DNA of 64,000 nucleotides from JBLMZI01 sp050258755 (GTDB lineage Bacteria > Bacillota > Syntrophomonadia > Syntrophomonadales > DTU052). This document shows, in pieces, positions 26,426-33,637 of the stretch. The stretch is taken from the NCBI GenBank assembly GCA_050258755.1, contig JBLMZI010000003.1, forward strand, positions 124,001-188,000, read 5' to 3'. Each line of letters begins with the position of its first letter. Within the stretch, counting starts at the first letter, position 1. The notes beneath the pieces were generated by a model, which saw nothing but the letters and a program-made list of their open reading frames with translations, was not told the origin of the DNA and did not search any database. A program made the position numbers and the translations under genes.

Positions 26426-27889
26426 TCAGTGCATGCCCGGCATTGGGCCATCAAAATTGCGGTTTGAACGGGTCTGTCCGCTCTGCCCGTTTTGACTGTT
26501 TTGGACATTCTGCCCGCTGCTGCTATTGCCGGATGCTTCCGTACTGTTTTTGCCGATGATAACCAGATCGCCCGCTTTCAAGCCCTTGAGGACCTGAGTG
26601 TTGGTTCCATCGCTCAAACCGGTCTCGATCTCAGTCAGCACGGGTTTGCCGTTTTTCAGGATCACGACGCGGCTGCGGAGGTTTTCGCCGAACGCAGCGC
26701 GATCTCCAAAGCTGAAACCGGCGGTATCGCCGGTTCCGGCGAAGCCGCCCCCGGTTGCGGTCCGCTGCCGGCTGTTCTGACCAGACGTGCCGGAGTTCTG
26801 GCCGGATCGCATGCGACGATTTTGGGATGACCCGGTGGAAGCGGTGCCCTGCGATCCGCCCGAATTACCGCTTACGACGGCATTGTCTCTGGCGTAAGTC
26901 CGGCCGTAATTGATAGCCAGTGATGGAACCAGAATGGACTGGTCGGTCTGGGCGACAATAATGTTTGCGGTCGCTGACATTCCGGCCAGCAGCAGGTGCC
27001 GGGGATCCTCAAAGCTGATAACCGCACTGAACTGCTGGATGTTATTGGTGCTTAAGGCCTGAGTCCCCACCCGATCGACTTTGCCGCGGAATGGGCGGTT
27101 GGGATAACTGGCCACGGTAATTGACACTGATTGCCCGGCTTTAACCCGTCCCACATCAGCTTCGTTGATGCTGCATTCGATCTGCAGATCGGAGCTGATC
27201 AGATGAATCAATGAGCCGGTGTCTTCGGTGCTTAAACCTTCCTCACCATTCACAGTGGCGACCACGCCGGTAAACGGTGCGGTCATAATCGTGTTTTCAA
27301 GGTTGTTTTTCGCGGTTTCTACGTTTGCCCTGGCGTTCGCAATGCCGATTTTATTCGCTTCCAGGGAAAGTTGGGCGTTCTGATAGTCACGGCGCGCCTG
27401 GTTCAGGGCGGTTTCGGCGACCAGGTCCGCCTTGTACAGGGTTTCCTGCTGTGCCAGCGTTTCCTTGACCTTTTCAAGATCAAGCTGGGACTGTTTCAGT
27501 TTAAGCTCGGCCGATTTCAGGTTGTTCTGGGCTTGATCCAGGGCCACCCGGTAATCGGTATCGTTCTGGACCGCCAGAACGTCGCCTTTTTGCACCAGAT
27601 CGCCTTCTTTGGCGTTCAGTTTCTTCAGGATGTCTTTCGTTTTGTAAAACAGGTCTGCCTCCCGCAGTGGATTGACGGTTCCGGTGGCCTGGATCGAATC
27701 GACGATTCGGCCCTGGGTCACTGGCATTGTCAGGTACTCGGACTCTTTTGGGGTGACCTGTTGGTAGATCAAATAGGCTGCGGTGAGTACAGCCAGACCG
27801 ATCGCCGCGATCGCCGCCTTGCCCCATCGCCCCTGCCAAAAGGCGTTTTTATTGCCTGCCTGGAGCAGTTCGGCATCCAATTCCGACAT
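26426..27889 (-). CDS. Membrane fusion protein (MacA/HlyD-like)
   Basis: 487 residues from ATG 27889, after AAGGAGGG. A membrane anchor at about 25-42 is followed by barrel-sandwich (lipoyl), coiled-coil (about 110-190, rich in Gln/Lys/Leu) and beta-barrel parts (SIQATGTVNPLREADLF, MTAPFTGVVATVNGEEG, VLKGLKAGDLVIIGKNS). A Gly/Ser/Asn/Gln-rich disordered insert lies at about 340-390 and a similar tail ends the protein, which is unusual and may contact cell wall or partner. It should bridge the MacB transporter and the TolC-like protein. Confidence 0.92.
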   Translation of the reverse strand: MSELDAELLQAGNKNAFWQGRWGKAAIAAIGLAVLTAAYLIYQQVTPKESEYLTMPVTQGRIVDSIQATGTVNPLREADLFYKTKDILKKLNAKEGDLVQKGDVLAVQNDTDYRVALDQAQNNLKSAELKLKQSQLDLEKVKETLAQQETLYKADLVAETALNQARRDYQNAQLSLEANKIGIANARANVETAKNNLENTIMTAPFTGVVATVNGEEGLSTEDTGSLIHLISSDLQIECSINEADVGRVKAGQSVSITVASYPNRPFRGKVDRVGTQALSTNNIQQFSAVISFEDPRHLLLAGMSATANIIVAQTDQSILVPSLAINYGRTYARDNAVVSGNSGGSQGTASTGSSQNRRMRSGQNSGTSGQNSRQRTATGGGFAGTGDTAGFSFGDRAAFGENLRSRVVILKNGKPVLTEIETGLSDGTNTQVLKGLKAGDLVIIGKNSTEASGNSSSGQNVQNSQNGQSGQTRSNRNFDGPMPGMH

Positions 27890-27954
27890 AGTTTAACCCT
27901 CCTTCATGCATTACGAGCTGTCGATGATAGAATCCAATGAAGCAGTGCCTTGGT

Positions 27955-29400
27955 CTACGAACGTTCGAATTTCACAGCATCCGGCAAGGTAAAATAAATG
28001 GCTGTCATCTGTCCGGGCTCGCTTTCCGCCCAGATCTGACCACCGTGCGCCGTGACATAGCTTTTAGTAATTGTAAGACCCAGCCCGGTTCCGTACTGAT
28101 GGCCCTGGGCTTCCTGGTCCGATTTGTAAAACCGTTCGAAGATCCGGTCCAGATCCTTGGTGTCAATTCCGTTTCCACTATTGCGCACAGCGCAAAGGAG
28201 CCCGGATTCCTTCCGAATGAGCTCCATGACGATCCTGCCGTCCGGACCGGCATGCTTCATGGCGTTCGTCAGCAAATTCATCAGGATTTGGGTCAGCCGG
28301 TGGGGATCGGCGTAAACGCTTTCCACGCCTGGGCCGATTACGACCTGAAAGTCCAGGCCGTCCTGTTCCATCATGAGCCGCAGCGGCAGAATGGTTTCGG
28401 TGATGGTTTCGACCGGCAGCTCTTCCCGGTTCAGCTTCAAGCCGCCGCTTTCCGCCAGACTCAGGGATTCAAAATCCTTGACCAGCCGGTTCAGACGGAT
28501 AATCTCGTCGACCATGCCGCTGACGACTTCATCGGTTGCTGGAATCCGGCCGCTCTGGATCGCTTCAAGTTCGCCGCGCAGAATCGCGAGCGGGGTTCTG
28601 ATTTCATGGGCGATATTGGCCATAAAGGTACGGCGGTTTTCTTCGTTGTCCTGTAAGCGCTGGGCCATGGTGTTAAACTCACTGCCGAGCTTTATCAGTT
28701 CACGGTCGCCATGCGGTGTGACTCTGGTTTCCAGGTTGCCCCGGGCCAGTTCGTGAATGCCTTCGGTCAGGTCAGTAATCGGCGCAACCAGCCTGCGGGC
28801 CAGGAAGACCCCCAAAAGCAAAGCTGCCAATGCCGCGACAATAGTGCTGACCAGTATTTGCAGCCGGATTTGGTTCAGGAATCCGTGCTCATTGTCCTGG
28901 TCCCGGTAGGGTGAGGGATGGCCGATATAGACGTGACCGATTACGGTTCCGTCCTCAAGTTTCACGGGATAACCGGTTAGCGCCGAACGGCCCGAGCCCC
29001 ATACACCGCCTAGATGCCGCCCGGTTGAATCGGCGACAATTCGGTCCTGCACGTCAGTTACAATGACCTGATAAGACATTCGATCCCTGCCAGGAGGACG
29101 TTTGCCGGGCTGATCAGGCCGTCTTTCGGCATTGCTCGGCTTGGGCGGTTCCATGGGCCAAATCCCGGGGTCCACGCTGCGATAGATCTGATTCAGCCCG
29201 TCCAGGGAACCGTGTTCCCGATAGTAACTGACCGCCTGTTCGGCCAATTTGCCAGCGATTTTCTGGTCGGTCGACGCAATGAACTCACCAAACCGGGCTT
29301 TATTTATGTAGATGTTCAAACCGCCTGAAATCATGGCGGTCGCGATCGCCACAACGATGATGATTAATCCGATTTGACCGGTAATGCCCAACCTACGCAT
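27955..29400 (-). CDS. Two-component sensor histidine kinase
   Basis: 481 residues from ATG 29400, behind AAGGAG, overlapping the response-regulator gene by 8 bp. Two membrane segments (about 7-30 and 160-185) flank an extracytoplasmic sensor of about 130 residues containing a Pro/Arg-rich stretch. HAMP, HisKA (FMANIAHEIRTPLAIL) and HATPase (N box NLLTNAMKHA, G boxes NSGNGIDTKDL and GTGLGLTI) follow. The position directly upstream of macA suggests it senses the compound or envelope stress handled by the pump. Confidence 0.94.
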   Translation of the reverse strand: MRRLGITGQIGLIIIVVAIATAMISGGLNIYINKARFGEFIASTDQKIAGKLAEQAVSYYREHGSLDGLNQIYRSVDPGIWPMEPPKPSNAERRPDQPGKRPPGRDRMSYQVIVTDVQDRIVADSTGRHLGGVWGSGRSALTGYPVKLEDGTVIGHVYIGHPSPYRDQDNEHGFLNQIRLQILVSTIVAALAALLLGVFLARRLVAPITDLTEGIHELARGNLETRVTPHGDRELIKLGSEFNTMAQRLQDNEENRRTFMANIAHEIRTPLAILRGELEAIQSGRIPATDEVVSGMVDEIIRLNRLVKDFESLSLAESGGLKLNREELPVETITETILPLRLMMEQDGLDFQVVIGPGVESVYADPHRLTQILMNLLTNAMKHAGPDGRIVMELIRKESGLLCAVRNSGNGIDTKDLDRIFERFYKSDQEAQGHQYGTGLGLTITKSYVTAHGGQIWAESEPGQMTAIYFTLPDAVKFERS

Positions 29401-30088
29401 GGGAATCTCCTTCAAACATTAGACGGTAGCCGATGCCGTAAACGGTCCGGACCGCCAAACCAGTTTCTGGCACGGATTCCAGCTTGCGCCGGATGCGGTT
29501 GATATGGGTGTCGATGGTGCGTTCATACCCTTCGTACACGTCGTCATACAGGTATTCCAGGATTTGAAGCCGGGAATAGACCACACCGGGCCGCTCGGAC
29601 AGCATAGCCAGAATCTTATACTCGGTCGCGGTTAGGTCGATTTTCTTCCCATGGACCTCAGCTTCATGCTGTAGCAGGTTCAAACGCAAGCCGCCGACTG
29701 TGCGCCAGGATGGTTCTTCGCGGCCGGATACCCGGCGCAGAACCGCATGAATGCGGGCGACCACCTCGCGGGACGAGAACGGCTTGGTGATATAATCATC
29801 AGCGCCAAGCTCCAGGCCGATCAGTTTATCCACTTCGTCCGACCGGGCAGTCAACAGAATGACTGGCGTACTGGCTTTGGTTCGGATCGATTTCATGACC
29901 TCCAGACCGGAAAAACCGGGCAGCATAATATCCAAGAGCACCAAATCAGGATGGCTTTTCTCCCAGATTTGCAGCGCTTCCTGGCCGGTCCCGGCCTCAA
30001 GCACCTGAAATCCTTCTGATTCCAGATGCGCTTTCAAGAGCTTGCGGATTTGGTTTTCGTCCTCGACGATCAAGATTGCCGCATTCAT
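29393..30088 (-). CDS. OmpR/PhoB-family response regulator
   Basis: 231 residues from ATG 30088, after GAGGG. Receiver domain with acidic pocket (VEDEN) and phospho-acceptor D53 in LLDIMLPG, conserved T and K further on (LLTARS, ITKPFS), followed by a winged-helix DNA-binding domain (ERTIDTHINRIRRKLE). It should activate transcription when phosphorylated by the kinase encoded just downstream. Probable targets are the adjacent pump operon and perhaps the secreted SHOCT-repeat gene upstream. Confidence 0.95.
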   Translation of the reverse strand: MNAAILIVEDENQIRKLLKAHLESEGFQVLEAGTGQEALQIWEKSHPDLVLLDIMLPGFSGLEVMKSIRTKASTPVILLTARSDEVDKLIGLELGADDYITKPFSSREVVARIHAVLRRVSGREEPSWRTVGGLRLNLLQHEAEVHGKKIDLTATEYKILAMLSERPGVVYSRLQILEYLYDDVYEGYERTIDTHINRIRRKLESVPETGLAVRTVYGIGYRLMFEGDSHA

Positions 30089-30159
30089 GGTGTCCCTCGT
30101 TTTCATTCAGCGGATCGGTTTCGCTTTTAAAGACCGACTGGCTCTATTCTACCATTGGA

Positions 30160-30208
30160 CTTGCCAGGGCGGCACACCCTGGGGCGGGGTGTGCCGCCGC
30201 TTACGGCA
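30160..30208 (-). other. GC-rich hairpin between SHOCT-repeat gene and response regulator
   Basis: GCGGCACACCC (30168-30178) pairs exactly with 30186-30196, and outer TTGCC/GGCAA may extend it. No U-run follows on the minus strand, so it is more likely a processing or partial-attenuation element than a full terminator. It could lower expression of the two-component genes relative to the upstream secreted protein. Confidence 0.4.
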
Positions 30209-30242
30209 AGGGGGAGAAAAATCCCCAGTAGGGATGGAATGT

Positions 30243-30833
30243 CTAGTTGGCAGGCTTAGGCGGTCCGAGCGGGCCTTGTTTGATCATCCGGTCATACTGG
30301 TCCTGTGTGATCTTCCCGTCTTTGAGCAGTTGATCCAATTTGGCCTTACGATCAGCTTCGGCCGGCGGCTTGCGGTCGCCGGGCTGCATGCCTTCCCCAG
30401 GCTTGGCTGCCAGCATTTTGTCATACTGTGCCTGGGTAATCTTGCCGTCTTTGAGCAGCTGGTCCAGTCGGGCTTTCCGCTCGGCTTCGGTCGGCGGCTT
30501 GCGGTCGCCCGGTTTTGCGTTCAGCATTTTGTCATACTGTGCCTGGGTTATCTTGCCGTCTTTCAGCATTTTGTCCAGTTCGGCTTTTCGGGCGGCTGGA
30601 TCTTTTCCCACAAGTGGCTGGCCGTTTCCCCGCGGTTTCTGTTTCGCATCTGACTTTTGCTGGGTGGCGGCGGCCCTTTTCTTCTTTGCCGCAGTCTTTT
30701 TCTGGGTCACTTTCGCCTTTGGCTTCATGTTTCCGGTGCCATTTGAATCAGCCCCGAATGCGGGCAGTGATCCGCCCAAAAGCAGTCCGCCGATGACAGT
30801 TACGGCGATCAAAGGTTTGACAAAAAGCGTCAT
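30243..30833 (-). CDS. Secreted protein with three SHOCT-like repeats
   Basis: 196 residues from ATG 30833, after GAGGAGG. A signal peptide ends at PAFGA (about 28). A Lys/Ala-rich basic stretch (about 37-75) precedes three tandem repeats with the core LKDGKITQAQYDKML (about 88-195), each matching the short oligomerisation (SHOCT) helix-turn pattern and separated by KPGDRKPP linkers. No enzyme motif. It is the first gene before a two-component system and MacAB-TolC operon, so it may be an envelope sensor, chaperone or pump-linked protein, a position similar to CpxP/Spy in other systems. That role is inference. Confidence 0.7.
   Translation of the reverse strand: MTLFVKPLIAVTVIGGLLLGGSLPAFGADSNGTGNMKPKAKVTQKKTAAKKKRAAATQQKSDAKQKPRGNGQPLVGKDPAARKAELDKMLKDGKITQAQYDKMLNAKPGDRKPPTEAERKARLDQLLKDGKITQAQYDKMLAAKPGEGMQPGDRKPPAEADRKAKLDQLLKDGKITQDQYDRMIKQGPLGPPKPAN
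30255..30580 (-). repeat. Three tandem coding repeats of about 110-130 bp
   Basis: The sequence CTTGCCGTCTTT with flanking bases recurs near 30310, 30440 and 30550 and encodes the LKDGKITQAQYDKML units. High DNA identity between copies suggests recent duplication or ongoing homogenisation. Confidence 0.7.
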
Positions 30834-31017
30834 GTTTTATAATCCTCCTCAAACAGAAATTCATTGTGAATCCAGCTTAGCCAAGAAATGTGAAACAGAT
30901 ATCAACGGAATCTGAAGATTTTGTGACAATCAGGACAGCCCGGTTGAAAACAAGGGGGTATAGGCTGGGAACGAATCGTACACAATAAATTGAAACAATT
31001 GCAAGGAGCCTGCCATT

Positions 31018-31191
31018 ATGTCAAAAGTTGTGAAGTGCATGTGTGAAGAATGCCACTACAATCAGAAATTCGAATGCCAAGCGGACGGGATCGAAGTTCG
31101 TTCTTCTGGAGATAACCGGGTGGAAAACTCGGAAGGAACCTGCTGCAACACCTTCATGCATCAGACCAAAGGTGATAAAAGCATTTTCTAG
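31018..31191 (+). CDS. DUF1540 small Cys-rich protein
   Basis: 57 residues from ATG 31018, after AAGGAG with good spacing. The Cys pattern (KCMCEECHYN, FECQADGIEV, GTCCNTF) fits the DUF1540 family, which has a C-x4-C...C...C arrangement likely to bind a metal. Function is unknown in the literature known to me; members are common in Clostridia. It is a single-gene unit closed by a strong terminator. Confidence 0.85.
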   Translation: MSKVVKCMCEECHYNQKFECQADGIEVRSSGDNRVENSEGTCCNTFMHQTKGDKSIF

Positions 31192-31207
31192 CCATTTGGA
31201 TTCCATG

Positions 31208-31253
31208 AAAAAGCAAAGGCAGAACGTTTTGCGCGTTCTGCCTTTGCTTTTTT
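31208..31253 (+). terminator. Strong terminator after DUF1540
   Basis: A 19-bp stem, 31208-31226 with 31234-31252 (core GCAAAGGCAGAACG), is followed by TTTTTT. It may also stop transcription from the convergent dehydrogenase gene. Confidence 0.9.
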
Positions 31254-31270
31254 CGTGAACAAACCGGGGC

Positions 31271-32380
31271 CTACTCGAACGGGAAACGATACCCCAGCTT
31301 CAATTCGTTGCGGATCGCGATCATGTCGCGCTGGAGCGGGGCGTTGACCGGAACGCCTTTGTCCTTCCGGTATTCCCAGGCCATATACTCCTTTTCGCCG
31401 GCAGTGTAAATCCGGTCGGCGCCGGGCGCTTTCTCGGATGCGCGTAAAGCCCGCAAAATATCGCCGGTCGATTTTTTGAATTCGTTTAACGAAGTAAAAG
31501 CTTCGATATCGATGGCAACAAAGAAATGGCCGAGCCGATAAGGCTGGGCTTTGCCTTCCGGACTGAAGCCGGTCAGCGCTTTCAGGAATGCGCCGCCCTG
31601 CAGTGCCGCGGAAAGAATCTCGACCACGGTGGCATAGCCGTAACCTTTGAACCCGGCGTGGTCTTCACCAATACCGCCGAGCGGGGTCAGTGCGGCTTCG
31701 CCCGAAACCAGGTCTTTTAAGATCTGATGGGTGTCGGTCCGGTCGCGGCCCTGACGGTCAATAACCCAGCCGGCCGGGAGTTCCTTGTTCAGGCGGTCAT
31801 AAACCTCGATTTTTCCGCGCTGCGAAACCGAGGTCGCACAGTCGAGCAGAAACGGGAACGGTTCGTCGGTGGGAATCCCGAAACTCATCGGATTGGTGCC
31901 AAGCATGTTTTCCACCCCAAAGGTGGGAGCGATCGACGGCCGGGCATTGGTGCCGGTAAGCCCGATCATGCCCGCCTGGGCGCCCATCAGGCAGTAGTAG
32001 CCTGCAATGCCGTAATGGGTTGAGTTGCGGACCGCCACCATGCCCATCCCAAATTTTTTGGCTTTTTCAATGGCCAGATTCATGGCCGTAACCCCGATGA
32101 CATGGCCCATTCCGTTATTGCCATCCAGCACCGCGGTGGTCGGGCCTTCTTTCACAACGTCAATTTTGGTGACCGGGCTCATGATGCCGAGTTTGATTCG
32201 ATCATAGTAAATCGGTTTCAGCCGGCCGATGCCATGGGAGTCGATGCCCAGTTTGTCGGCTTCGATCAGGACGTCCGCGCAGACCTTCGCATCCGCTTCG
32301 GGAACGCCGACTCCTTTCAGGGCTTCCGCCATAAAGGTATGCATGAAATCAAAGGGCATCCATACTGCATCTTCGTACAT
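31271..32380 (-). CDS. Malate/L-lactate dehydrogenase family oxidoreductase (Ldh2)
   Basis: 369 residues from ATG 32380, behind AAGGAGCG. The pattern DKLGIDSHGIGRL near the N-terminus, NNGMGHVIG, VRNSTHYGIAGYY, GLTGTNARPSIAP and LGTNPMSFGIPTDE is typical of the Ldh2/YlbC/ComC fold, which reduces 2-oxo acids with NAD(P)H. The catalytic His is probably in DSHG or STHYG. Substrates in the family include malate, sulfolactate, ureidoglycolate and imines; nothing nearby decides which. Confidence 0.9.
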   Translation of the reverse strand: MYEDAVWMPFDFMHTFMAEALKGVGVPEADAKVCADVLIEADKLGIDSHGIGRLKPIYYDRIKLGIMSPVTKIDVVKEGPTTAVLDGNNGMGHVIGVTAMNLAIEKAKKFGMGMVAVRNSTHYGIAGYYCLMGAQAGMIGLTGTNARPSIAPTFGVENMLGTNPMSFGIPTDEPFPFLLDCATSVSQRGKIEVYDRLNKELPAGWVIDRQGRDRTDTHQILKDLVSGEAALTPLGGIGEDHAGFKGYGYATVVEILSAALQGGAFLKALTGFSPEGKAQPYRLGHFFVAIDIEAFTSLNEFKKSTGDILRALRASEKAPGADRIYTAGEKEYMAWEYRKDKGVPVNAPLQRDMIAIRNELKLGYRFPFE

Positions 32381-32494
32381 GGTTGACTCGCTCCTTCATT
32401 TTTCTTTCGGATTCAATAATTAAGTTACCATTCATCACCCGATTGAACAAATCCATAGAGGACCCATTTCCGACCAGATACCCGCGAGAGAAGG

Positions 32495-32530
32495 GAAAAA
32501 ACGGAAAGACGGGTCGGATTTGACCCGTCT
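32495..32530 (-). terminator. Terminator of the membrane-protein gene
   Basis: AGACGGGTC (32507-32515) pairs with GACCCGTCT (32522-32530). On the minus strand TTCCGTTTTTTCCC follows. Confidence 0.75.
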
Positions 32531-32554
32531 GTACAAAATGCGCCAGGAGCATTT

Positions 32555-33313
32555 TTAGTGGTTTGGTTGAGGATTGGGCAGTGTGATCGGCAAAGCGACG
32601 GGGTTCCCGGGCGTATGATCCGTAATGCGTACTAAATGGCCGCTGTTGCGCAGGAATTCGACGGTATACACGTGTCCTTCCTGCAGTAAATTGTAGTCGG
32701 AATACAGCGCGAATTGAGTTCGCTTGATGGTGAAATCCTTGTGGTTATTGCGGTCGCCATAATCCATCTGAACGCCTGTGGCGGGGCCGCTGACCTGTTC
32801 GAAACGATGGGCCCGCGCATTCGGAATATCCACAAAATAGGGGATAAAGAAATAGATGAAAAGGGCCATGCAGGGAACCAATCCGCCGAATTCCGGAATT
32901 TTGATCCGGAACAGACGCTGAACCGGGCGGAAAAAGGTTTCGATCAGCAGGAATAGAAACATGGCGATAATGCCATTGATGACCTGCCAATAGGCGTCGA
33001 TTCCGACCCGATGCGGAGCGAGGAAACTGCAAATCACGAAAGCCACGAAAATCGAGGCATAGACCAGGACCAATCCGAAATGGCGAAGCCGCTGGGGCCA
33101 GGACGACGCGGGCGGCTGGGGTACGGTCACCGGGAGGGGTTCCGCTTCCGGTGGAAGAGCGGCTTCAGATTCGTCCGGATTCGCCGCCTTTCTGCGAGCA
33201 TCCCGGATTCGCCACCAGATTGCTTGCGCCCCCAAACCGATCACCAGTAAAAGCCACAGAAATCCTACCCATTTATCTGTCAAAGGTTGCGGAGAAATAA
33301 TTACCACCCTCAT
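32555..33313 (-). CDS. Membrane protein of unknown function
   Basis: 252 residues. An N-terminal membrane segment (about 15-35), a Pro/Glu-rich cytoplasmic linker (45-75), then three hydrophobic segments (about 80-100, 110-130, 145-162) and a C-terminal soluble domain of about 85 residues rich in beta strands (FTIKRTQFALYSDYNLL, HVYTVEFLRNSGHLVRITDH). No family was recognised. The start at ATG 33313 has no clear ribosome site, and a start some codons later is possible. The C-terminal domain might be extracytoplasmic. Confidence 0.6.
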   Translation of the reverse strand: MRVVIISPQPLTDKWVGFLWLLLVIGLGAQAIWWRIRDARRKAANPDESEAALPPEAEPLPVTVPQPPASSWPQRLRHFGLVLVYASIFVAFVICSFLAPHRVGIDAYWQVINGIIAMFLFLLIETFFRPVQRLFRIKIPEFGGLVPCMALFIYFFIPYFVDIPNARAHRFEQVSGPATGVQMDYGDRNNHKDFTIKRTQFALYSDYNLLQEGHVYTVEFLRNSGHLVRITDHTPGNPVALPITLPNPQPNH

Positions 33314-33637
33314 CGATAGAAATGATCGCTTTTTTCGCGGACTTTCGTTTGGATTCGAGGATGGATTCTGGTTTTCCTGCTTTTCGGGACCGTCTGGCTC
33401 GCCATGAGACGTGCCGCGAGAAGGATGATAAACGATCTAACGATGGTTTTTTCATGTCGGAGCAGGCACCGGCTTTGTCATGCCCTGGATAAAAAAAGGC
33501 AGGGATTCGCGAATCTGCGGCGAATTTAGACAATGATTGCATATTAGGCCGCACGTTCCTGGGACATGGCTTATTCCCCGCTCTGAGACGCAAGGGGACT
33601 GAAACGCTGTCCGCCTTTTTCTTTAGGAGGTTGAAGC
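33314..33637 (+). other. Intergenic region upstream of the tandem chemoreceptor-like gene
   Basis: 324 bp with no supported gene. The only clear element is the AGGAGG ribosome site at 33626-33631. GAGACGCAAGGGGAC near 33588 recalls part of a GEMM (c-di-GMP) riboswitch, but the other conserved parts are missing. Confidence 0.5.

Noticed and set aside
33560..33637. Possible GEMM (c-di-GMP) riboswitch before the chemoreceptor-like gene
   Set aside because: Only GAGACGCAAGGGGAC resembles it; the GGCAAACC loop and the GGTAGCCGGG-like end are absent.
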